Shown here in pieces: positions 52,268-61,783 of a stretch of DNA of 64,000 nucleotides (position 1 is its first letter; the number at the start of each line of letters is the position of its first letter). This DNA comes from Saccharopolyspora thermophila. GTDB taxonomy: Bacteria > Actinomycetota > Actinomycetes > Mycobacteriales > Pseudonocardiaceae. A program made the position numbers and the translations under genes. The stretch is taken from positions 1-64,000 of the forward strand of contig NZ_BMMT01000015.1 in assembly GCF_014646075.1 (NCBI RefSeq), written 5' to 3'. Under the pieces are notes generated by a model. That model did not search any database and was not told the DNA's origin. It saw only the letters and a program-made list of their open reading frames with translations.

Positions 52268-53125
52268 TCAATCCAGCGCGCAGACGAAGATCGCCGTGCC
52301 CGGGAACAGGCGCCCGCGCAGCGGACTCCACTGTCCCCAGTTGCGCGTGTGCCCTGCGGGCCACTCCGGTTCCACCAGGTCCACCAACCGCATTCCCGCG
52401 CCGCTGAGTGCCCGCACGTAGTCGCCCAGCGTGCGGTGGTGCTCGACGTAGGTCGCGCGGCCCAGGTCGTCGACCTCCACGTACGGCGTGCGGTCGAAAT
52501 AGGAGTGGGTCGCCGTCAGCCCGGTCGGCCCCGGATCGTCAGGAAAGATCCACCGCATCGGGTGGGTCACGGCGAAGACCCACCGGCCGCCCCGGCGCAC
52601 CACCCGGGCCACCTCCCGAAACACCGCGCCGACGTCGGCCACGAACGGCACCCCGCCGAATGCCGAGCAGGCCAGGTCGAAGGAGTCGGCGGCGAACGGC
52701 AGGCCGTCGGCGCTGGCCTGCACCAGCGGCACGCCAATCCCGCAGCGCTCGTTGCCCGCCGCGGCGTGGCGCAGCATCCCGGCCGAGATGTCCAGCGCCA
52801 CCGGCCGCGCGCCCTGCCGGGCCAGCCAGCGCGAGCACGCCGCCGCGCCGCAACCCACCTCCAGCACACGCCTGCCGCGCACGTCGCCGAGCAGCCGGGC
52901 ATCCGCCTCGCGCAACCGCTCCGGGCACCACACGAAGTCGTCGTCGCCGAGGAATGCGCCGTGCTCGGACTGGTAGGCGTCGGCGTCGGCGTCCCACCAC
53001 CGGCGACTGGCCGAACGCGACTCGGCCGGACCCGCGGTGCGTTTGGTCACACCCGCGGTGCCCAACAGGCGCTCCGCGGAGCTACCCTGGACCTCGGCGC
53101 TTTCGGGGCCGTCGGCTGGTGTCAA
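52268..53125 (-). CDS. SAM-dependent class I methyltransferase
   Basis: 285 residues from a TTG at 53125, with GGAG five bases upstream; the same frame runs open far into the antisense of rpsA and coaE, but that extension is a shadow. SAM-binding motif I is RRVLEVGCGAAACSRWLA, followed by ALDISAGMLRHA, DGLPFAADSFDLACSAFGGV, and WVFAVTHPMRWIF. An acidic N-terminal 40 residues precede the fold, with RRWWDADADAYQSEHGAFLG as the usual start of this family. The substrate is probably a small molecule. Confidence 0.87.
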   Translation of the reverse strand: MTPADGPESAEVQGSSAERLLGTAGVTKRTAGPAESRSASRRWWDADADAYQSEHGAFLGDDDFVWCPERLREADARLLGDVRGRRVLEVGCGAAACSRWLARQGARPVALDISAGMLRHAAAGNERCGIGVPLVQASADGLPFAADSFDLACSAFGGVPFVADVGAVFREVARVVRRGGRWVFAVTHPMRWIFPDDPGPTGLTATHSYFDRTPYVEVDDLGRATYVEHHRTLGDYVRALSGAGMRLVDLVEPEWPAGHTRNWGQWSPLRGRLFPGTAIFVCALD

Positions 53126-53214
53126 GGAATCTCCTTCGTCCCTGGTGGGTACTGCCTCGGACGTGGAGCATTGTCGTCGTCCGGGGTCGACCGGTGGTCG
53201 GGGAGTACCGCGGT

Positions 53215-53244
53215 TTGCCCGGCGATCGAGAAAGCGCGTACGAT
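53215..53244 (+). promoter_or_regulatory. Candidate promoter for rpsA
   Basis: TTGCCC (53215) and TACGAT (53239) stand 18 bp apart, each matching four of six consensus bases, about 150 bp upstream of the rpsA ATG. The long leader would leave room for S1-type autoregulation. Confidence 0.45.
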
Positions 53245-53395
53245 ACCGCCCGCGCCGTGGGTCTTTCGTCGTCCGCCTGTCCTGGCCGGGTAACCCGGGA
53301 ACGGATGTGATGGTGGTAGCAGCGGAACCGACCCGGGGCGTGGCAACAACTGTAGATCCAACGACCAAACTATCCGTACCGGAGCAACCCACCTG

Positions 53396-54886
53396 ATGTC
53401 CACCGACACCACCACCGTCCCGACTGCAGCCGCCACCAAGCCGCAGGTCGCAGTGAACGACGTCGGGACGGAGGAGGACTTCCTCGCCGCCGTCGACCAG
53501 ACCATCAAGTACTTCAACGATGGGGACATCGTTGAGGGCACCATCGTCAAGGTCGATCGCGACGAGGTGCTGCTTGACATCGGCTACAAGACCGAGGGCG
53601 TCATCCCCTCCCGCGAACTGTCGATCAAGCATGACGTCGATCCCGCCGAGGTCGTCAACGTCGGCGACTTCGTCGAGGCGCTTGTTCTCCAGAAGGAGGA
53701 CAAGGAAGGCCGGCTGATCCTCTCCAAGAAGCGCGCCCAGTACGAGCGCGCCTGGGGCACCATCGAGGAGCTCAAGGAGAAGGACGAGCCCGTGCGCGGC
53801 ACCGTCATCGAGGTGGTCAAGGGCGGCCTCATCCTCGACATCGGCCTGCGCGGCTTCCTGCCCGCATCGCTGGTCGAGATGCGCCGCGTCCGCGACCTGC
53901 AGCCCTACGTGGGCCGCGAGCTCGAGGCCAAGATCATCGAGTTGGACAAGAACCGCAACAACGTGGTCCTGTCCCGCCGCGCCTGGCTGGAGCAGACCCA
54001 GTCCGAGGTCCGCAGCGAGTTCCTCAACCAGCTGCAGAAGGGCCAGGTCCGCAAGGGCGTCGTGTCCTCCATCGTCAACTTCGGTGCGTTCGTCGACCTC
54101 GGTGGCGTTGACGGTCTGGTGCACGTCTCGGAGCTGTCCTGGAAGCACATCGACCACCCGAGCGAGGTCGTCGAGGTCGGCCAGGAGGTCACCGTCGAGG
54201 TCCTCGACGTGGACATGGACCGCGAGCGCGTCTCGCTGTCGCTGAAGGCCACCCAGGAAGACCCGTGGCGGCAGTTCGCCCGCACCCACGCGATCGGTCA
54301 GATCGTGCCGGGCAAGGTCACCAAGCTGGTGCCGTTCGGTGCGTTCGTCCGCGTCGACGAGGGCATCGAGGGCCTGGTGCACATCTCCGAGCTGGCCGAG
54401 CGCCACGTGGAGATCCCGGAGCAGGTCGTCCAGGTCGGCGACGAGGTGATGATCAAGGTCATCGACATCGACCTGGAGCGCCGCCGGATCTCGCTGTCGC
54501 TGAAGCAGGCCAACGAGGGCTTCAGCCCGGACTCGGAGTTCGACCCCACCCAGTACGGCATGGCCGCCGAGTACGACGCCGAGGGGAACTACATCTACCC
54601 CGAGGGCTTCGACCCGGAGACCCAGGAGTGGCAGGAGGGCTACGAGAAGCAGCGCGAGGAGTGGGAGCGGCAGTACGCCGAGGCGCACGCCCGCTACGAG
54701 AAGCACATCGCGCAGGTCACCAAGGCCCGCCAGGCCGACGCCGAGGCCGCCGCGGCGGCTGCCGCCGGCGGCGACGAGCAGACCGGTGGGAACTACTCCT
54801 CGGCCTCCGACGAGCAGGACAGCGGCTCGCTGGCCAGCGACGCGCAGCTGGCCGCGCTGCGGGAGAAGCTCTCCGGCGGTGCGTGA
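53396..54886 (+). CDS. rpsA: 30S ribosomal protein S1
   Basis: 496 residues. Four S1 (OB-fold) RNA-binding domains lie at about 42-112, 131-195, 216-284 and 301-370, as in other actinobacterial S1, which has four and not six. The third and fourth contain the canonical GAFVDLGGVDGLVHVSELSW and GAFVRVDEGIEGLVHISELA. An acidic, Tyr/Glu-rich tail with poly-Ala follows. S1 binds mRNA on the 30S subunit and aids initiation. It sits in its usual place between polA and coaE. Confidence 0.98.
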   Translation: MSTDTTTVPTAAATKPQVAVNDVGTEEDFLAAVDQTIKYFNDGDIVEGTIVKVDRDEVLLDIGYKTEGVIPSRELSIKHDVDPAEVVNVGDFVEALVLQKEDKEGRLILSKKRAQYERAWGTIEELKEKDEPVRGTVIEVVKGGLILDIGLRGFLPASLVEMRRVRDLQPYVGRELEAKIIELDKNRNNVVLSRRAWLEQTQSEVRSEFLNQLQKGQVRKGVVSSIVNFGAFVDLGGVDGLVHVSELSWKHIDHPSEVVEVGQEVTVEVLDVDMDRERVSLSLKATQEDPWRQFARTHAIGQIVPGKVTKLVPFGAFVRVDEGIEGLVHISELAERHVEIPEQVVQVGDEVMIKVIDIDLERRRISLSLKQANEGFSPDSEFDPTQYGMAAEYDAEGNYIYPEGFDPETQEWQEGYEKQREEWERQYAEAHARYEKHIAQVTKARQADAEAAAAAAAGGDEQTGGNYSSASDEQDSGSLASDAQLAALREKLSGGA

Positions 54887-54912
54887 GTCCGACGGCTGAC
54901 GTCTGACCACCT

Positions 54913-54945
54913 GCGGCCCCGCGCCTTCGCACGGCGCGGGGCCGC
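54913..54945 (+). terminator. rpsA terminator
   Basis: A 13-bp perfect stem, GCGGCCCCGCGCC with GGCGCGGGGCCGC, with a 7-nt loop, 26 bp after the rpsA stop. Confidence 0.85.
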
Positions 54946-54976
54946 TGTCGTGCGCGCGGGTGGCAAGATGGGCGGC

Positions 54977-56167
54977 GTGTTGCGGGTGGGACTCAGCGGC
55001 GGCATCGGATCCGGCAAGTCGACGGTGGCACGGCGGTTGCGGGAACTCGGCGCGATGGTGATCGACGCCGACGTGCTCGCCCGGGAGGTCGTGCAGCCGG
55101 GCAGCCCGGCCCTGGCCGAGCTGGTGGAGCGGTTCGGGGCGGACGTGCTGGACGCCGACGGCGCACTCAACCGGCCCGCACTGGCCGAGAAGGTCTTCGG
55201 CGACGACCAGGCCCGCGCGGACCTCAACGCGATCACCCACCCCCGCATCCAGAAGCTGACCGCCGAGCGGATGGCGCAGGCGCCGGCGGACGCCGTCGTG
55301 GTGCACGACGTGCCGCTGCTGGTCGAGGTCGGCTACGCCCCCCACTACCACCTGGTGGTGATCGTCGACGCGCCGGTGGCCGACCGGGTGCGGCGGCTGG
55401 TCGACCGCGGGCTGACCGAGCCGGATGCCCGGGCCCGGATCGCCGCGCAGGCCACCCACGAGCAGCGGCGGGCGGTCGCCGACGTGTGGCTGGACAACAC
55501 CGGCTCGGTCGCGGACCTGCACGCCGCGGTCGACGCGCTGTGGCGGGACCGGCTGGTGCCGTATGAGGAGAACGTGCGGCTGCGGAGGCATCCGCCGAAG
55601 CCGGCGCCGCAGCTGGTCGAGCCGGACCCGGAGTGGCCGCGGCAGGCGCAGCGGCTGATCGCCCGGATCGAACGGGCGGCGGGTGACCGGGCGGTGCGGG
55701 TCGACCACGTCGGCTCGACGTCGGTGCCTGGCCTTCCGGCGAAGGACATCATCGACCTGCAGCTGACCGTGCGGTCGCTGGCGGACGCCGACGCGCTGGC
55801 CGAGCCACTGGGCGAGGCGGGCTTCCCGGTGGTGCCGCACCTCCGCCGCGACACTCCGCACACCTTCGCGCCGGACCTGGTGCTGTGGGAGAAGCGGGTG
55901 CACGCCTCCGCCGACCCGGGCCGCCACGCGAACCTGCACGTGCGTGTGGACGGCTCGCCCGGGCAGCGTGTCGCCCTGCTGTTCCCGGCGTGGCTGCGCG
56001 CGGACGCGGCGGCCCGCGAGGAGTACCTGGCGCTCAAGCGGACGCTCGCGGCGGAGCACGCGGCGAACCCCGACCGCGATGCCTACGCCGAGGCGAAGGA
56101 ACCCTGGTTCGCCGCAGCGCTCCCCCGGGCCTGGCGCTGGGCGGAGCGAACGGGCTGGACTCCCTAG
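54977..56167 (+). CDS. coaE: Dephospho-CoA kinase fused to a GrpB/UPF0157 domain
   Basis: 396 residues from GTG 54977; ATG 54968 is an alternative. The N-terminal half is CoaE: P-loop SGGIGSGKST (residues 7-16), IDADVLAREVVQPGSPAL, and HDVPLLVEVGYAPHYHLVVI. It catalyses the last step of coenzyme A synthesis. The C-terminal half (about 205-396: VDHVGSTSVPGLPAKDIIDL, RHANLHVRV) is a GrpB domain of the nucleotidyltransferase superfamily. The same fusion occurs in mycobacteria, where the extra domain is thought to affect CoaE folding. Confidence 0.95.
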   Translation: MLRVGLSGGIGSGKSTVARRLRELGAMVIDADVLAREVVQPGSPALAELVERFGADVLDADGALNRPALAEKVFGDDQARADLNAITHPRIQKLTAERMAQAPADAVVVHDVPLLVEVGYAPHYHLVVIVDAPVADRVRRLVDRGLTEPDARARIAAQATHEQRRAVADVWLDNTGSVADLHAAVDALWRDRLVPYEENVRLRRHPPKPAPQLVEPDPEWPRQAQRLIARIERAAGDRAVRVDHVGSTSVPGLPAKDIIDLQLTVRSLADADALAEPLGEAGFPVVPHLRRDTPHTFAPDLVLWEKRVHASADPGRHANLHVRVDGSPGQRVALLFPAWLRADAAAREEYLALKRTLAAEHAANPDRDAYAEAKEPWFAAALPRAWRWAERTGWTP

Positions 56168-56203
56168 AGACCGTGCCGAATGTCACCGGGTTGGCGGTAG
56201 CGG

Positions 56204-56776
56204 TCACTGAGGTACGGGATCTTCGACGGGTTGCCCGTGCCACGACAGCTGGAATCCCTTGTCGCGCAACCACATCGGCAGGTCGTACTGGTGCCGAGCC
56301 AGGCCGTTGACGGCGGTGTAGGCGCGGGCCATCGCGCGTTCCGCCGTTTCCGCGTCCAGCAGTTCGGCCCGCACCGCGAGCACGAATTCGTCGATGTCGA
56401 GCAGTTCCGCGGCGCGCCGGTCGCGCACCGCGATGTCGAGGTAGTGGTCGACCGTGCGCCATCGGTGGGCGTCCGGCTCGATGTCGACGACGTCGAGGTA
56501 GTAGTCCACGTCGTCGGCGCAGCCGGGATGCCAGTACCAGCGGGTGACACGCAGGCCGAGCGCGGGCAGCAGCCACGACTCCAGCGCCGCGATGCGCGGG
56601 TGCCCGGGCATCGGCCGGGCCAGGTAGAGCCCGAAGGGCTCCTGCCGGTAGCGCGCCACGGGGCGGACGTGGCCCTTGGGATCGGTGTTGGTGCTGGTGC
56701 GCAGGTCGAAGACCTCGACCTTGGGCGGGTGGACGGGCAGGCCCAGCGACTCGGCGATCTCGCGTTGCGTGGTCAC
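56204..56776 (-). CDS. DUF402 domain protein
   Basis: 190 residues from GTG 56776. The central region matches the DUF402 fold: RYRQEPFGLYLARPM, HPGCADDVDYYLDVVDIEPD, and WRTVDHYLDIAVRDRRAAEL followed by an acidic D-x-D-E-F segment that usually binds divalent metal. DUF402 includes nucleoside di/triphosphate phosphatases and FomD. It converges on coaE with 36 bp between. Specific substrate not known. Confidence 0.8.
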   Translation of the reverse strand: MTTQREIAESLGLPVHPPKVEVFDLRTSTNTDPKGHVRPVARYRQEPFGLYLARPMPGHPRIAALESWLLPALGLRVTRWYWHPGCADDVDYYLDVVDIEPDAHRWRTVDHYLDIAVRDRRAAELLDIDEFVLAVRAELLDAETAERAMARAYTAVNGLARHQYDLPMWLRDKGFQLSWHGQPVEDPVPQ

Positions 56777-56902
56777 GCCGTCACCCTAGAAGAACCGGCC
56801 GTCGAGCGGGACCGGCGTGCGGGGGCGCGGACCCCGCCGTCGGCGGAGTTCGCGCCCGCTGTCGTGCTTCCACCTGCGTTGCGACCTCCGTTCATCAGCC
56901 GA

Positions 56903-57334
56903 TCAGCTCGAGGCGCGGCTGGCCATGGCCGGGGCCATGGTGCCCAGGCCCGCGAGGACCAGGACCGCCCCGCCGATGACGTTGCACAGCACGGTGCTGA
57001 GCGTCACGGCGGTTCCGCTCATCACGAACACGGACACGATCACCCACGCGCCGAGGACCGGGCAGGTCCAGGCGATGCCGTGGGTGCGGTGGTACGCGGC
57101 CGCGAACGAGAGCCCGAGCATGACGGCGGTCAGGCCGGTGACCAGGTTGTTCAGCGCCAGCGACGGAGTCGTGCCGGCGAACCCGGTGATCCATGGCGAC
57201 AACGCGACGAACAGCCCGCCGAGCACGGTGAGCCCGTCCGCCATCTGGGCGGTCGGGGTCTCCGAGGCTCGCTCGTACCGCATGCGCAACTCGGCCAGGT
57301 CCGGGTGGCCGGCGATGGGAGTGCTGCTCGACAT
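56903..57334 (-). CDS. SPW-repeat membrane protein
   Basis: 143 residues with four TM helices arranged as two SPW repeats: the first has GLFVALSPWITGF, the second ends in a diverged copy around LGAWVIVSVFVMSG. A 30-residue hydrophilic N-terminus precedes them. It is common and of unknown function in actinobacteria. It is divergent from uvrB. Confidence 0.8.
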   Translation of the reverse strand: MSSSTPIAGHPDLAELRMRYERASETPTAQMADGLTVLGGLFVALSPWITGFAGTTPSLALNNLVTGLTAVMLGLSFAAAYHRTHGIAWTCPVLGAWVIVSVFVMSGTAVTLSTVLCNVIGGAVLVLAGLGTMAPAMASRASS

Positions 57335-57443
57335 CTCACCACCTCCCCGTGAATGGAGTGACGTAACTCATTATCTTCCCTGGATGAGGATTGGGAACCC
57401 GTGACGAAGCGCGTTGTCGGGGTGGGCTCGTACATTGGGTGTC

Positions 57444-59600
57444 GTGGCATTCGCGACTGAGCACCCCGTGCTGGCCCACTCTGAGTTCCGGCCCGTCTCC
57501 GACATCCCGCGCACCGACGGCCGGTTCCGGGTGGTCAGCGACTACCAGCCCGCCGGCGACCAGCCGCAGGCGATCGCGGAACTGGAGCGGCGGATCAACG
57601 CCGGGGAGAAGGACGTGGTGCTGCTCGGTGCCACCGGTACCGGCAAGTCGGCCACCACGGCCTGGCTGATCGAGCGGGTCCAGCGGCCCACGCTGGTGCT
57701 GGAACCGAACAAGACGCTGGCCGCCCAGATGGCCAACGAGCTGCGCGGGTTCTTCCCGGACAACGCGGTCGAGTACTTCGTCAGCTACTACGACTACTAC
57801 CAGCCCGAGGCATACGTCCCGCAGACCGACACCTACATCGAGAAGGACTCCTCGATCAACGAGGATGTCGAGCGGCTGCGGCACTCGGCGACGTCGAACC
57901 TGCTCAGCCGCCGCGACTGCGTGGTGGTGTCCTCGGTGTCGTGCATCTACGGCCTGGGCACGCCGCAGTCGTACCTGGACCGCTCCATCCCGTTGGAGGT
58001 CGGCGGCGAGATCGACCGCGACGTGTTCCTGCGCGCGCTGGTCGACGTCCAGTACACCCGCAACGACATCGCCTTCGCCCGCGGCACGTTCCGGGTGCGC
58101 GGCGACACCGTCGAGATCATCCCCGCCTACGAGGAGCTGGCGGTGCGGGTGGAGTTCTTCGGCGACGAGATCGACCGGCTGTACTACCTGCACCCGCTCA
58201 CCGGCGAGATCGTCCGCGAGGTGCGCGACCTGCGGATCTTCCCGGCCACGCACTACGTGGCGAGCCCGGAGCGGATGGAGAAGGCCATCCGGGGCATCGA
58301 GGCCGAACTGGAGGAGCAGCTGGCGAGGCTGGAGAAGCAGAACAAGCTGCTGGAGGCACAGCGGCTGCGCATGCGCACCCAGTACGACATCGAGATGATG
58401 CGCCAGGTCGGGTTCTGCTCCGGCATCGAGAACTACTCGCGGCACATCGACGGCCGCCCGGCCGGGTCGGCGCCGGCGACGCTGCTCGACTACTTCCCGG
58501 ACGACTTCCTGCTCATCATCGACGAGTCGCACGTGACGGTGCCGCAGGTCGGCGGCATGTACGAGGGCGACGCCTCGCGGAAGCGGACCCTGGTCGAGCA
58601 CGGCTTCCGGCTGCCCAGCGCGCTGGACAACCGGCCGCTGACCTTCGAGGAGTTCACCGACCGCATCGGCCAGACGGTGTACCTGTCGGCGACCCCGGGC
58701 CCGTACGAGATGGCACGGGCCGGGGGCGAGTTCGTCGAGCAGGTGATCCGCCCGACGGGGCTGGTGGACCCGGAGGTGATCGTCAAGCCGACCGAGGGCC
58801 AGATCGACGACCTGGTGCACGAGATCCGGGTGCGAGCCGAGCGCGACGAGCGGGTGCTGGTGACCACGCTGACCAAGAAGATGGCCGAGGACCTCACCGA
58901 CTACCTGCTCGAACTGGGCATCCGGGTGCGGTACCTGCACTCCGAGGTCGACACCCTGCGGCGGGTGGAGCTGCTGCGGCAGCTGCGCCTGGGCGAGTAC
59001 GACGTGCTGGTCGGCATCAACCTGCTACGCGAGGGTCTGGACCTGCCGGAGGTGTCGCTGGTGTCCATCCTCGACGCGGACAAGGAGGGCTTCCTGCGCT
59101 CGGGGACGAGCCTGGTGCAGACGATCGGCCGCGCGGCCCGCCACGTCTCCGGCCAGGTGCACATGTACGCCGACCGGATCACTGACTCGATGCGGCACGC
59201 CATCGACGAGACGAACCGGCGCCGCGCCAAGCAGATCGCCTACAACGAGGAGCACGGCATCGACCCGCAGCCGCTGCGGAAGAAGATCGCCGACATCCTG
59301 GACCGGGTCTACAGCGAGGCCGACGACACCGACGAGTCGGTGCCGGTGGGTGGCTCGGGTCGCAACGTCTCGCGCGGCAGGAAGCCGACGGGCGAGGCGG
59401 TGGCCACCGCCGGGCTGCTGGCCGACCGGGACATCAAGGTGATGCCGCGGGCGGAGCTGGCGGATCTGGTACAGCAGCTCACCGACCAGATGATGAACGC
59501 GGCCCGCGAGCTGCAGTTCGAGCTGGCGGCCCGACTGCGCGACGAGATCCAGGACCTCAAGAAGGAGCTCCGTGGCATGGACGCCGCCGGCATCGAGTGA
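57444..59600 (+). CDS. uvrB: UvrABC excinuclease subunit B
   Basis: 718 residues from GTG 57444 ([14 protein letters not shown]). Helicase motif [17 protein letters not shown], the beta-hairpin [20 protein letters not shown] that inserts between DNA strands, DESH-type motif II ([12 protein letters not shown]), [15 protein letters not shown], and TIGRAARH motif VI are all present. A C-terminal UVR domain ([20 protein letters not shown]) contacts UvrC. It looks complete and functional in nucleotide excision repair. Confidence 0.98.
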   Translation: MAFATEHPVLAHSEFRPVSDIPRTDGRFRVVSDYQPAGDQPQAIAELERRINAGEKDVVLLGATGTGKSATTAWLIERVQRPTLVLEPNKTLAAQMANELRGFFPDNAVEYFVSYYDYYQPEAYVPQTDTYIEKDSSINEDVERLRHSATSNLLSRRDCVVVSSVSCIYGLGTPQSYLDRSIPLEVGGEIDRDVFLRALVDVQYTRNDIAFARGTFRVRGDTVEIIPAYEELAVRVEFFGDEIDRLYYLHPLTGEIVREVRDLRIFPATHYVASPERMEKAIRGIEAELEEQLARLEKQNKLLEAQRLRMRTQYDIEMMRQVGFCSGIENYSRHIDGRPAGSAPATLLDYFPDDFLLIIDESHVTVPQVGGMYEGDASRKRTLVEHGFRLPSALDNRPLTFEEFTDRIGQTVYLSATPGPYEMARAGGEFVEQVIRPTGLVDPEVIVKPTEGQIDDLVHEIRVRAERDERVLVTTLTKKMAEDLTDYLLELGIRVRYLHSEVDTLRRVELLRQLRLGEYDVLVGINLLREGLDLPEVSLVSILDADKEGFLRSGTSLVQTIGRAARHVSGQVHMYADRITDSMRHAIDETNRRRAKQIAYNEEHGIDPQPLRKKIADILDRVYSEADDTDESVPVGGSGRNVSRGRKPTGEAVATAGLLADRDIKVMPRAELADLVQQLTDQMMNAARELQFELAARLRDEIQDLKKELRGMDAAGIE

Positions 59601-59812
59601 GGCGCCTGGCAGGACACCACGGGTCTGCGGCGGTCTGGCGACGCAGCAGCACCGATCGCGGTCGACGGCTTCGTCACCGAGTACCGGTCGCGGATCTCGT
59701 CCTGAGCACTCGACTGACCGGACGCCACCGGACCCGGTGTGCGTCCGGCCGTTGTCGCCGACGGGCAGCTGTCGGTGGCCGGGAGTAGTTTGCGCGGCGG
59801 AGGTGGTTTCCG

Positions 59813-60253
59813 GTGGGGCTCGGTTTCCAGGTGACCTTCGACGCGCACGACCCGGCGCGGCTGGCGGAGTTCTGGGCCGCGGCGCTGGAGTACCAGGTGC
59901 AGCCACCGCCACCCGGGTTCGACTCCTGGGAGACGTTCGCGCAGCAGATCGGCCTGCCGCGGGAGCAGTGGGACGCCTTCTCGGCGGTGATCGACCCGGA
60001 GGGCAAGGGGCCGCGCGTGTTCTTCCAGCGGGTTCCCGAGGGCAAGACCGCCAAGAACCGGGTGCACCTGGACGTCAACGTCAGCCAGCGCGGACCGGCG
60101 CACCACGACGCCGCCGAACGCAGGCGTGTCATCGCCGAGCACGTGGACCGGCTGAAGGCGCTCGGCGCGACGTACCAGCGCGAGGTGGACGAGCCCCACG
60201 GGTACTGCGTCGTCATGCAGGACCCGGAGGGCAACGAGTTCTGCGTGCAGTGA
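59813..60253 (+). CDS. VOC-family protein, glyoxalase-like
   Basis: 146 residues from GTG 59813, eight bases after GGAGGT. It begins FQVTFDAHDPARLAEFWAAA, has RVFFQRVPEGKTAKNRVHLD in the middle and ends YCVVMQDPEGNEFCVQ, the classic pattern of the actinobacterial glyoxalase-like VOC group. Potential metal ligands are His11, His in RVHLD and Glu in EGNEF. No pathway context. Confidence 0.88.
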   Translation: MGLGFQVTFDAHDPARLAEFWAAALEYQVQPPPPGFDSWETFAQQIGLPREQWDAFSAVIDPEGKGPRVFFQRVPEGKTAKNRVHLDVNVSQRGPAHHDAAERRRVIAEHVDRLKALGATYQREVDEPHGYCVVMQDPEGNEFCVQ

Positions 60254-60257
60254 GCCC

Positions 60258-60327
60258 ACCGACCTGTACGGGCGCCGCGGGTACGAGACGATGATCGGCT
60301 GGGAGATCATGACCCGTCGCTCGCCGA
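60258..60327 (+). pseudogene. Possible C-terminal fragment of a GNAT gene
   Basis: In one frame the DNA reads TDLYGRRGYETMIGWEIMTR, close to the end of GNAT acetyltransferases (LY-x-x-x-GY...WEIM). There is no start codon and no upstream GNAT sequence; the preceding bases belong to the VOC gene in a different frame. It may be a relic or chance. Confidence 0.3.
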
Positions 60328-60361
60328 TCCCGGGCCGGGAACATCGTCCGAGTACGAAGAG

Positions 60362-60383
60362 TGATCATACGATCACATATCGT
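60362..60383. promoter_or_regulatory. Overlapping dyads upstream of a small gene
   Basis: TGATC-ATAC-GATCA (60362-60375) overlaps ACGAT-CACAT-ATCGT (60369-60383). The region is AT-richer than its surroundings and lies 54-75 bp before the ATG of the small gene at 60437. It is probably an operator or promoter. The binding protein is unknown. Confidence 0.4.
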
Positions 60384-60436
60384 GTGCTATGGTCGCGGGC
60401 ACGCAACGGCGGATGGTGCCAAGGACGGTGATTTCG

Positions 60437-60754
60437 ATGACCTCGTCAGTTGAGGAACACGCGGACGAATCCAGCAGACGGCTGCGGGAGCTCGTCGCGC
60501 GCGGGTTCCGGCTGATGCCGCCGGTGCGCGATTCCAACGGCGAACTCGAAGCCCTCATCTACGTGCGCCCCCAGGCCGACGTGGTGGACCTGGTGGAGGT
60601 CCGGGCCGAGGACGACGCCCGCGCGGCACGGGTGCGCCGCCACGACAACCACGTCGGGCGGAGCGCGGTCCTCTGGCAGACCACCGGATCCACCTGCTCG
60701 GTCCTCGACGAAGTGCTGGCCCTGCCCGGTCGGCTGTTCACGGCGCCCGCGTAG
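60437..60754 (+). CDS. Hypothetical 105-residue protein
   Basis: From ATG 60437 (MTSSVEEHADESSRRL). It has a helical acidic N-terminus, then a beta-rich core (LMPPVRDSNGELEALIYVRP, ADVVDLVEVRAEDDARAARV) and GRSAVLWQTTGSTCSVLDEV. No family is recognised. It has its own promoter-like region upstream with palindromes and is convergent with the ABC permease gene, 22 bp apart. Confidence 0.65.
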   Translation: MTSSVEEHADESSRRLRELVARGFRLMPPVRDSNGELEALIYVRPQADVVDLVEVRAEDDARAARVRRHDNHVGRSAVLWQTTGSTCSVLDEVLALPGRLFTAPA

Positions 60755-60776
60755 CGCGCAGAACCCGCCTGGCGCC

Positions 60777-61709
60777 TCAGCTGGTGATGTCCTTGCGGCG
60801 GAACCGCCAGACCGCGAGCACCACGAACACCGTCGCGTAGGCCAGACCGGAGAAGGCCCCGTACGCCATCCCGGACCAGTCGACGTCCTCGCTGAGCAGG
60901 TCGGCGTAGGCCGTCGAGTAGTGCGTCGGCAGGTAGGTGCGCAGATCGCCGAGTGCCGAGATCTGGTCGAGGATCTCCGACAGGATCGACACGAGCACCG
61001 CCCCGCCGACCGCGCCGAGCGGGGCGTCGGTGCTCACGCTCAACCACAGCGCCAGCCCCGCGATCCAGGTCAGGTGCACCGCGAGGTACAGCGTGCCGAC
61101 CGCGATGCTCACCAGCCCGGCCGGGAACGGCACCGCCTCACCGGTGGTACTCACCAGGTCCCCGGTGCCGTACCACAGCACGCCCACCGCGACCGACACG
61201 GCGGACAGCAGCACCAGCCCGGAGCCGGACAGCAGCGCCGAGACCACCGCCTTCTGCCGCAGCAGCCGCACCCGCGGAACCGGCGCCGCCAGCAGGTACT
61301 TCAGGCTCGACCAGGACGCCTCGCTGGCCACGGTGTCGCCGAAGAACAGCGCCACCACCACGACCAGCAGAAAGTTCGTCGCGGCGAACAGGGTGAACAC
61401 CGCGAAGTTCAGGCCGCTGGCGGTGGCGATGTCGGCCAGTGTCCGGCCGCCCCGCGACCCGTCGTCGCCGACCTCGAACGCCAGCAGCAGCAACAGCGGC
61501 AGCACCACCAGGAAACCCAGCGCCAGCCGGGTGCGGCGACGGCGCAGCTGGCGGGCCAGCTCCACCCGCACCGGCAGCGTCCGGCCCGCCCGGTAGCCCT
61601 CCACCGCGCCGTCCGGCTGCACGGGCTGCGCCCGGTTGGAGCGGACCACCGCCGTCTCGGCGGTGTCCAGCCGCCCGACCCTGGCGCGCCCGGAGTTCCC
61701 GTCGCTCAC
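60777..61709 (-). CDS. ABC-2 type transporter permease
   Basis: 310 residues from a GTG at 61709, with GGAGAG four bases upstream. A basic/polar N-terminus of about 50 residues, then six TM helices (LALGFLVVLPLLLLLAFEVG, FAATNFLLVVVVALFFGDTV, and further). The RVRLLRQKAVVSALLSGSGL segment after TM2 is typical of ABC-2 permeases. The ATPase is the fused protein upstream. A 25-codon ORF links the two. Confidence 0.85.
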   Translation of the reverse strand: MSDGNSGRARVGRLDTAETAVVRSNRAQPVQPDGAVEGYRAGRTLPVRVELARQLRRRRTRLALGFLVVLPLLLLLAFEVGDDGSRGGRTLADIATASGLNFAVFTLFAATNFLLVVVVALFFGDTVASEASWSSLKYLLAAPVPRVRLLRQKAVVSALLSGSGLVLLSAVSVAVGVLWYGTGDLVSTTGEAVPFPAGLVSIAVGTLYLAVHLTWIAGLALWLSVSTDAPLGAVGGAVLVSILSEILDQISALGDLRTYLPTHYSTAYADLLSEDVDWSGMAYGAFSGLAYATVFVVLAVWRFRRKDITS

Positions 61710-61783
61710 CGGCTCTCCTCCATGTCGTGCGGGGCACCCATACCGGTCGGCTTGTGATGAGCGGGCAACGGAGTGTCGCTCAT
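61706..61783 (-). CDS. 25-codon ORF coupling the ABC ATPase and permease genes
   Basis: Starting at an ATG at 61783 that overlaps the ATPase stop as ATGA, the frame reads MSDTPLPAHHKPTGMGAPHD plus five residues and ends in a TGA that directly abuts the permease GTG. GGAGAG, the permease ribosome site, lies inside its last codons. It may be only a translational relay that keeps ribosomes moving from one gene to the next, or a true micropeptide. No family is known. Confidence 0.5.
   Translation of the reverse strand: MSDTPLPAHHKPTGMGAPHDMEESR

Noticed and set aside
53126..56059. A long open frame antisense to rpsA and coaE, continuous with the methyltransferase gene
   Set aside because: It is the shadow of strongly biased GC-rich codons on the other strand; the sequence is low-complexity Leu/Arg/His, and the methyltransferase has its own TTG start with a ribosome site at 53125.
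59601..59812. Search for a gene between uvrB and the VOC gene
   Set aside because: Only short frames without starts or family resemblance; nothing supportable seen.
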